Origin: Platerodrilus igneus
Lineage: Eukaryota; Arthropoda; Insecta; Coleoptera; Lycidae
Direction: 5' to 3'
DNA length: 64,000 nucleotides
Assembly: GCA_036346225.1 (NCBI GenBank)
Contig: JARFIW010001456.1
Location: forward strand, 496,001 to 560,000
The translations under genes and the position numbers were made by a program. The first letter of the stretch is position 1. The number at the start of each line of letters is the position of its first letter. Of the stretch, positions 59,130 to 64,000 are shown piece after piece. Under the pieces are notes generated by a model. It had not been told where the DNA came from, ran no database searches, and saw nothing but the letters and a program-made list of their open reading frames with translations.

Positions 59130-61971
59130 GTAAATCCTTTTTACTTATATCAATGTATCCATGTATTATTATCGATAAATTTTAAATTAAAAGAAATTAC
59201 ACATAATTAAAGGCTTTCTTCTGAAACAAATGAAGATAAAAGTAAGTCAAGTAAAACTGTATTGCAGTTGAGTGCTCTCTCAGTGTCTCTTTAAAATTTT
59301 AAAAATATGATACCGATCACCTTTAGAGTAGCATTTTTATCTTTACAATATGAAGTGAAGGTAAGAATTACATCGACATACAGTGTGGAACAACTAAACA
59401 TGTGGTGCAGGTATCCAGTTTTGCTAGAATTTTACAATTGTAAATACATTAGTAGCTGTATATCAGTCGCAGGTATTTGCACAATGTATGATTATGCCTT
59501 CAATTGGGGTACATTAGTTTACTCAACAGATATGATGGTGATGATATTTTTAGAATCGGTCTTGTTTTATTTTCTCTTTGAACAGAATTTTTTGTATTTG
59601 AGTAGAACATGAACATTGTGTATATGGTTAATCTTTTGTAAATATAAATTTGTGATAACCAACGAAGACTATTATATAGTCCTGGCAATTTCTAAATAGA
59701 CTTGCATTATCAATATTTGTGACATCACATTATGACAATGTTGCCACTACCAAAATTTATTTCCGCGTGAATATAATAACACTATCGGTAGAATACGGCA
59801 TTTGAAAATATTTAAGAGTAGATAAAGATATGTGATTTGTAACTTTTTAAAATATATTTTTAAAATGATTTTCTATTGACAATATTGCAGATAAAAGTCT
59901 TTAAATTAGTAATAAATGTTATTAATTTGTGAATTTTTACTACGGAGAATATTTTAAATATAGTTGCTAGTTTCTATGAATCTTAATTTTATTGCCATGT
60001 GCGTATTATACCAGACAGAGAATAATCGCAACCGTTATTCGAGAAGTTACGTTATTGAATTGTAAATTACACTATCCATTTAAAGTGGATGTATATAACT
60101 GGGTGTCAGACTTGAGTAATAAACGGGAAAAAAAAAGGTTTTTTATTTGTAGTTATAGTTGTTTATTATCCATAAAGTTAAAGATATATCAATCTTGTAA
60201 AACATTTCTGCGTTCAAATTGAAAATCTGTATTTCAATTATCTCCATTGTCAATATCAATAATTAGAGGTGCATTGTCCTCTTGATCGAAATTGATTCCA
60301 TGTGAAATAATTTAAAAACCACCGAATTTAGAGCTCTTTAAAGTTAAGAAATACCTATAACCTCAAATTTACACAGAGGTTAAATTTTCCAGGGGCGACC
60401 GTGATATCTTGCTCCTGATGCAGCAGCTTTAAAATCTCTGTAGGGATGTCTTAGGTGGAGTCCTGTTGTCGCGGTGTTTGCGTGGCTGTAGCCTTCTTCG
60501 ACGAAGCACTGATAACGATATGGGATAGGGACAGAAGGGAAGGAATCACTTCGTCGATATGTCAAAGCACTACAACACACGTCTACACTCGAGGGAGATC
60601 GATAATCAAGCCCTTGTTTTGATATACTTGCTCACACAAAATATTTGTCCCCTCCAAAAGAGGTTAAAGTTCTCTAATGCACATTGGTGGGTACAACGTC
60701 ATATAAGGCATCAGAAATGCAATCTTTACATGTTTTCTTACCACAAAATGATGTCAATGACTGAACTTTTGTGAGAACAAAATCTTTGTGTAGTTTTAAG
60801 TACGCTTGCATTAAAACATTAATAAGCTGGGAATTTTCCCACGCTAGGTTTTGAACCTAACTAATACAATAAACGTAAATGTTTTCAAAAAAGCATAACA
60901 CATGTTCCCACCAATCTTGTTTTTCAGCATGTTCTATCGACCATACCCGTCTTTGGGGTTATTTTTTGCAGCTCTTCCTTCCAAATTTGTAAACAATGTT
61001 TAATGAATTCCTATTAGTAGTGGACGGATCGGATCTTTTCAACGAGTCGGCACACCAGATCTGGATCATTTAAAAGAGCTGGTTCACTGAACCCACCATT
61101 TTGAGCGGTTTATGAACTGAGAAATGGGAACCCTGCCAAACTTGTCTTGTATATCATTAGAATCAATCATGTTTTACTGCAGTTTATTTTTTGTGACTCA
61201 CTGGGTGCTGCTTTCTTACAATAAAAGCAACTTTTAAATCGTCAAACAATAGAACATTTTACTGCCTATCGTTAATAATCATAAATGGTTTGCTATTTTA
61301 ATATATACCTTGGTTTTTGAGTACAATATTATTTCAGCTGTCAAAGCGTATAACAGTACATCTATACCCTGTTGTAAAATTGTAAAACGAAATAACTAGC
61401 TCATCTCACTTTTATTTCTGCTTTATAAATAAGTTACCACCTTAAGTATTTGCATTCAATTCAATTTGATCTTCAAAATCATTAGAAATAAAATAAGTTT
61501 ACATAAGCCCACTACGGAATCATTTTAGAGAAATCAACAACCAAAAAGTAAAGTGCGATCATTGTTCACAAACAAGTAGTTCTAAGGGTGTGTCAACTGG
61601 GAATTAAGTAGACATTGCCGGTTAAGGGTGTAAGGTTGCTATCTCCATTTTTTTGCAGATATAACGTTGTTGGTGTTGTTGGTGTCTGTTGCATGTTATG
61701 GTTAAGCTGCTAAATTGAGATTTTACGTTAAACAGTGTTTTTCAATATGCATTAATCTGCTATCTCTTGAGTAAGATTCTGACCACCACATTACCGCTAT
61801 CTCCAGTACATGCAGTGCATACAGGTGGGAAGGTGGTAGTTGTGGTTATACAGTGTTTTTTTTTACGAGAGAATAATTAGTTTAACATTTAAGTTTAGTG
61901 TTGATATTATCAAAATGGTAAGTCTATTTATGCTTTATATTTAGTGTCTGAATGAATTATTACAGACACAT
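59130..61971. other. No supported gene
   Basis: AT-rich, probably intronic or intergenic. Frames at 59307-59612 (101 codons) and 60559-60774 show no motifs. A more GC-rich patch at 60390-60600 has a 66-codon minus frame but nothing recognisable. Confidence 0.35.
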
Positions 61972-62583
61972 TGTTATAACCCTGCGTTGCGTGTTCAGAG
62001 CCACTACCACAGTTGGCAACATTGATACTATCCACGTTCACATTATTGCACAACAAAGATATTATGCCATAATTGCGTATCAAATTCTATCACGTACCAA
62101 ATACGTTTACAATGATACAAGTTGCACCTTAAAAAGATAAAAAGTACTCACTTAAAAATGTGGAACGCTTCACAATTTTGCGGGTCATCCTTGTGCAGGG
62201 GCCATGCTAATCTCCGGGTATCTTGTTTGTTGGAAGTGGGTTGCGTTATGCTATCGTTGAAACCAGATTTAACGTCTTCCCTCTTCTTCGTTCGTATGCA
62301 GGGCAAATGAACAACCATGTAAGGAACGATAAGGAAAAAAACCTACATTCTAAAAGAGAAAAGACAAAAAAGACACAGGCAAACGTCACCGTTCGACGTC
62401 TCGTTGGCTAATCATCATCTCTCGTGTCCAAACCGCGCACTTACCCATCACTCCGCGTCTGCGCATTCTTTTGCGCCGACGCAACTGTCCGAAATGACGG
62501 AAATGAACAAGTCTATTTTAAAATAATGGCGGGAATTCACTCACAAATTTAAAAGTGTACATGTCCAAATTTGGAATGTAACA
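61972..62583 (-). repeat. Solo LTR with an embedded U6 snRNA segment, TSD ACAT
   Basis: 612 bp with inverted tips (TGTTA...TAACA) and ACAT on both sides (61968-61971 and 62584-62587). On the minus strand it starts TGTTACATTCC and ends GGGTTATAACA. It aligns with the other LTRs at the start, at the AATGTAGG/CCTTACAT stem, at the donor-like GTGAGTA (62145-62151) and in the last 100 bases (TTGTGCAATA, GTTGCCAACTGT). Between the stem and the donor motif lies the U6 segment. Confidence 0.88.
62154..62215 (-). ncRNA. U6 snRNA 3' part inside an LTR (not a functional gene)
   Basis: On the minus strand 62 bases match the 3' half of U6, including GATTAGCATGGCCCCTGC, CAAGGATGAC, GTGAAGCGTTCCACATTTTT and the terminal T-run. 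Recalled from memory, the insect U6 sequence differs at about four positions. A weaker match (GATAC) extends a few bases further 5'. The U6 5' stem-loop, ACAGAG box and upstream promoter elements are absent or degraded, so it is not a U6 gene. The LTR's own GTGAGTA follows the T-run by two bases. Confidence 0.9.
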
Positions 62584-62881
62584 ACATGTTCTATTGAATG
62601 ATTTTATTTCCTTGACCACATGCGTTGGAGATAGCTGACTTTCCTGTAATGTTATAGTAATTTTTACAAAGATAGAAGTTTTTCTTAACATAGTTGGTCA
62701 TTTTAATTAGTTTTCTTCGAAATTATCTCCTCTTTGGTTGAAAATTCTTGCAGTTATTGATAAAAATAACTAAATAAATAAATGTTACCCAACAGCAATA
62801 TTTATTGGACCTCTTTGTTTGCAGATCTCACATAGACACAAAATGCTGCTTTTGGCAAGAAAAGAATATAAAGAAAATGAA
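62584..62881. other. Spacer, no feature recognised
   Basis: AT-rich. TTTGTTTGCAG at 62814-62824 could be a splice acceptor for the gene remnant that follows. Confidence 0.35.
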
Positions 62882-64000
62882 ATGGCGGATTCTGAAAATG
62901 TAGATATTATTCTATATGAGAGACTCAAATTCCAAATTGAATTTAATGGTGATTCTACTTTTTACATGCGATGAAAACACCACCAATACTAATAGTCTAG
63001 TAACGACAGAAGTGTCATTAGAAGATACAGAATTTATCATTGCTAATAATATTGTGTTTGAAGTAACAGATTATAGACCAGAATCTCCTCTCGCTTTTGT
63101 ACAAAGAGATGTACTACTTGACAATACTGAACCTGTCACAGACGACATCATTTACTTAACTGAAGATTCGACATTTTGTTTTAACGGATCTTTATGTGAA
63201 CTAAATGGGGTTGCAGGAAATGGTCAATAAAAAGATTTTTCCGCAGAGAAAAAAATTTTGCATTAAGAACCGAATCTAATACAGAAACTTGCATCACAAT
63301 CTCCAACAATCGCATCCACTCAATAACAATCACAATATATCTGATGAAAGCAACGATGACAAATGTGTAGTACCATATTCTGAACATTCAGATTCTGAAA
63401 GTTCAGTAGAGTCTGATGCGCCCCAGAAAAGTACAAAACATAAGCAGTGTTGTCAGATGAAGATAGCAAATGTGGTTTGCAGAGAAAAATAAGCATCAAA
63501 GGAATGAGTCGATGATACCTTGGACTAGTTAAGAGAGATAGAAAATGGAATTATGACAAAGAAAAAAAAGATGAAAAATTAAGCAAAGATGCCTATGCAA
63601 AACAAAAGAACATGGATGAATGAAATGCGCCCTTGTTTCATAACAAGCCAGAAAAACAATATTTGATCAGTTATTTCACCTGAGGAGAAAAAAAGTGTTC
63701 ATTGACAATACAGTAAAGCAGCGTCTATAACCAGACAGAGGTTGAAAAGCTTCACTTGTTTGAATAAAGTCTCAGCCCTTAACACATTACTTCAAAATTG
63801 ATGACAATGATATTAAAGTATGCCGCACTATGTAACCTAAATACTCTTGTAGTTGGCAGATGGAGTATCCAGAACTGGAAGAATAATGTATCATCTGATC
63901 ATACTACACTTAGATTGAGTTAATCACAGTACACACACCAAACCATTTGCAAAAGAAACTTGGGAAATACAACAATTTGTTGATTCATTGCGTACTTTAG
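62882..64000 (+). pseudogene. N-terminal part of an LDFAEN-like gene, degenerate, runs off the window
   Basis: ATG at 62882 gives MADSENVDIILYERLKFQIE; a frame change near 62965 leads into CDENTTNTNSLVTTEVSLED and an acidic low-complexity region to 63230. Later frames give SDSESSVESDAPQKSTKHKQ, KISIKGMSR, ARKTIFDQLFHLRRKKVFID-type sequence near 63640-63720, LNKVSALNT, KVCRTM and LNTLVVGRWSIQNWKNNV. From memory, the last blocks resemble the part that precedes the CSDP region in LDFAEN-family proteins, which is the part missing at 42 kb. Several stops and frameshifts are present. Confidence 0.45.

Noticed and set aside
62154..62215. Functional U6 snRNA gene
   Set aside because: The 5' stem-loop, ACAGAG box and promoter are missing or degraded, and the segment is inside an LTR with its own target duplication.

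Overview
The window is AT-rich eukaryotic DNA packed with decayed transposable elements. No long host gene is visible. Spliceosomal introns, PIF/Harbinger, piggyBac, pogo/Tigger, BEL/Pao and Ty3/Gypsy elements, and an insect-style U6 snRNA fragment point to an arthropod, most likely an insect. The order cannot be fixed from this sequence alone.

Layout. 0.85-5.4 kb: LINE A with a PHD-like/SGNH ORF1 and a broken ORF2. 5.5-6.8 kb: reverse-transcriptase remnant of LINE B (minus). 6.8-16.7 kb: mostly featureless, with a tandem repeat at 14.1 kb and a second SGNH remnant at 15.0-15.6 kb. 16.7-24.5 kb: a PIF/Harbinger transposon with a DDE transposase (plus) and a Myb/SANT protein (minus); it also holds a 3.4 kb block between (TA)n arrays, a solo LTR and a MITE. 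25.0-25.5 kb: a possible small three-exon gene. 25.9-27.5 kb: a copy of the end of another mobile element, interrupted by a solo LTR. 27.7-35.1 kb: a complete two-gene DNA transposon with an integrase-core DDE transposase, a SAM-like partner protein, 19-bp subterminal repeat arrays and a 7-bp target duplication. 35.5-39.1 kb: piggyBac, itself interrupted by an 849-bp insertion. 39.2-42.0 kb: LINE C fragments. 42.0-53.7 kb: a mobile gene of an unnamed family ('LDFAEN' family) whose 3' end was hit by an LTR, which was in turn hit by a young, internally deleted Gypsy element. 55.7-58.3 kb: BEL/Pao and LINE D fragments. 59.0 kb: a candidate host exon. 62.0-62.6 kb: a solo LTR with the 3' part of U6 snRNA inside it. 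62.9-64.0 kb: the N-terminal part of a gene probably of the LDFAEN family, running off the end.

How the pieces relate. Four LTRs (23.0-23.6, 44.8/53.3, 45.3/52.4 and 62.0-62.6 kb) are diverged relatives. They share a TGTTA start, an ACCTATGTA/TACATAGGT-type stem and a GTRAGTA splice-donor-like motif. The youngest is the full-length Gypsy element, whose two 816-bp LTRs differ at about six positions. The order of insertion at 42-54 kb can be read directly: the 26 kb copy keeps the empty target site for the outer LTR at 44.8 kb, and the 44 kb copy keeps the empty site for the solo LTR at 26.6 kb.

Most promising items: the U6-containing LTR; the two-gene transposon with its palindromic subterminal arrays; and the LDFAEN gene family, which the shared flanking DNA suggests is a mobile element.
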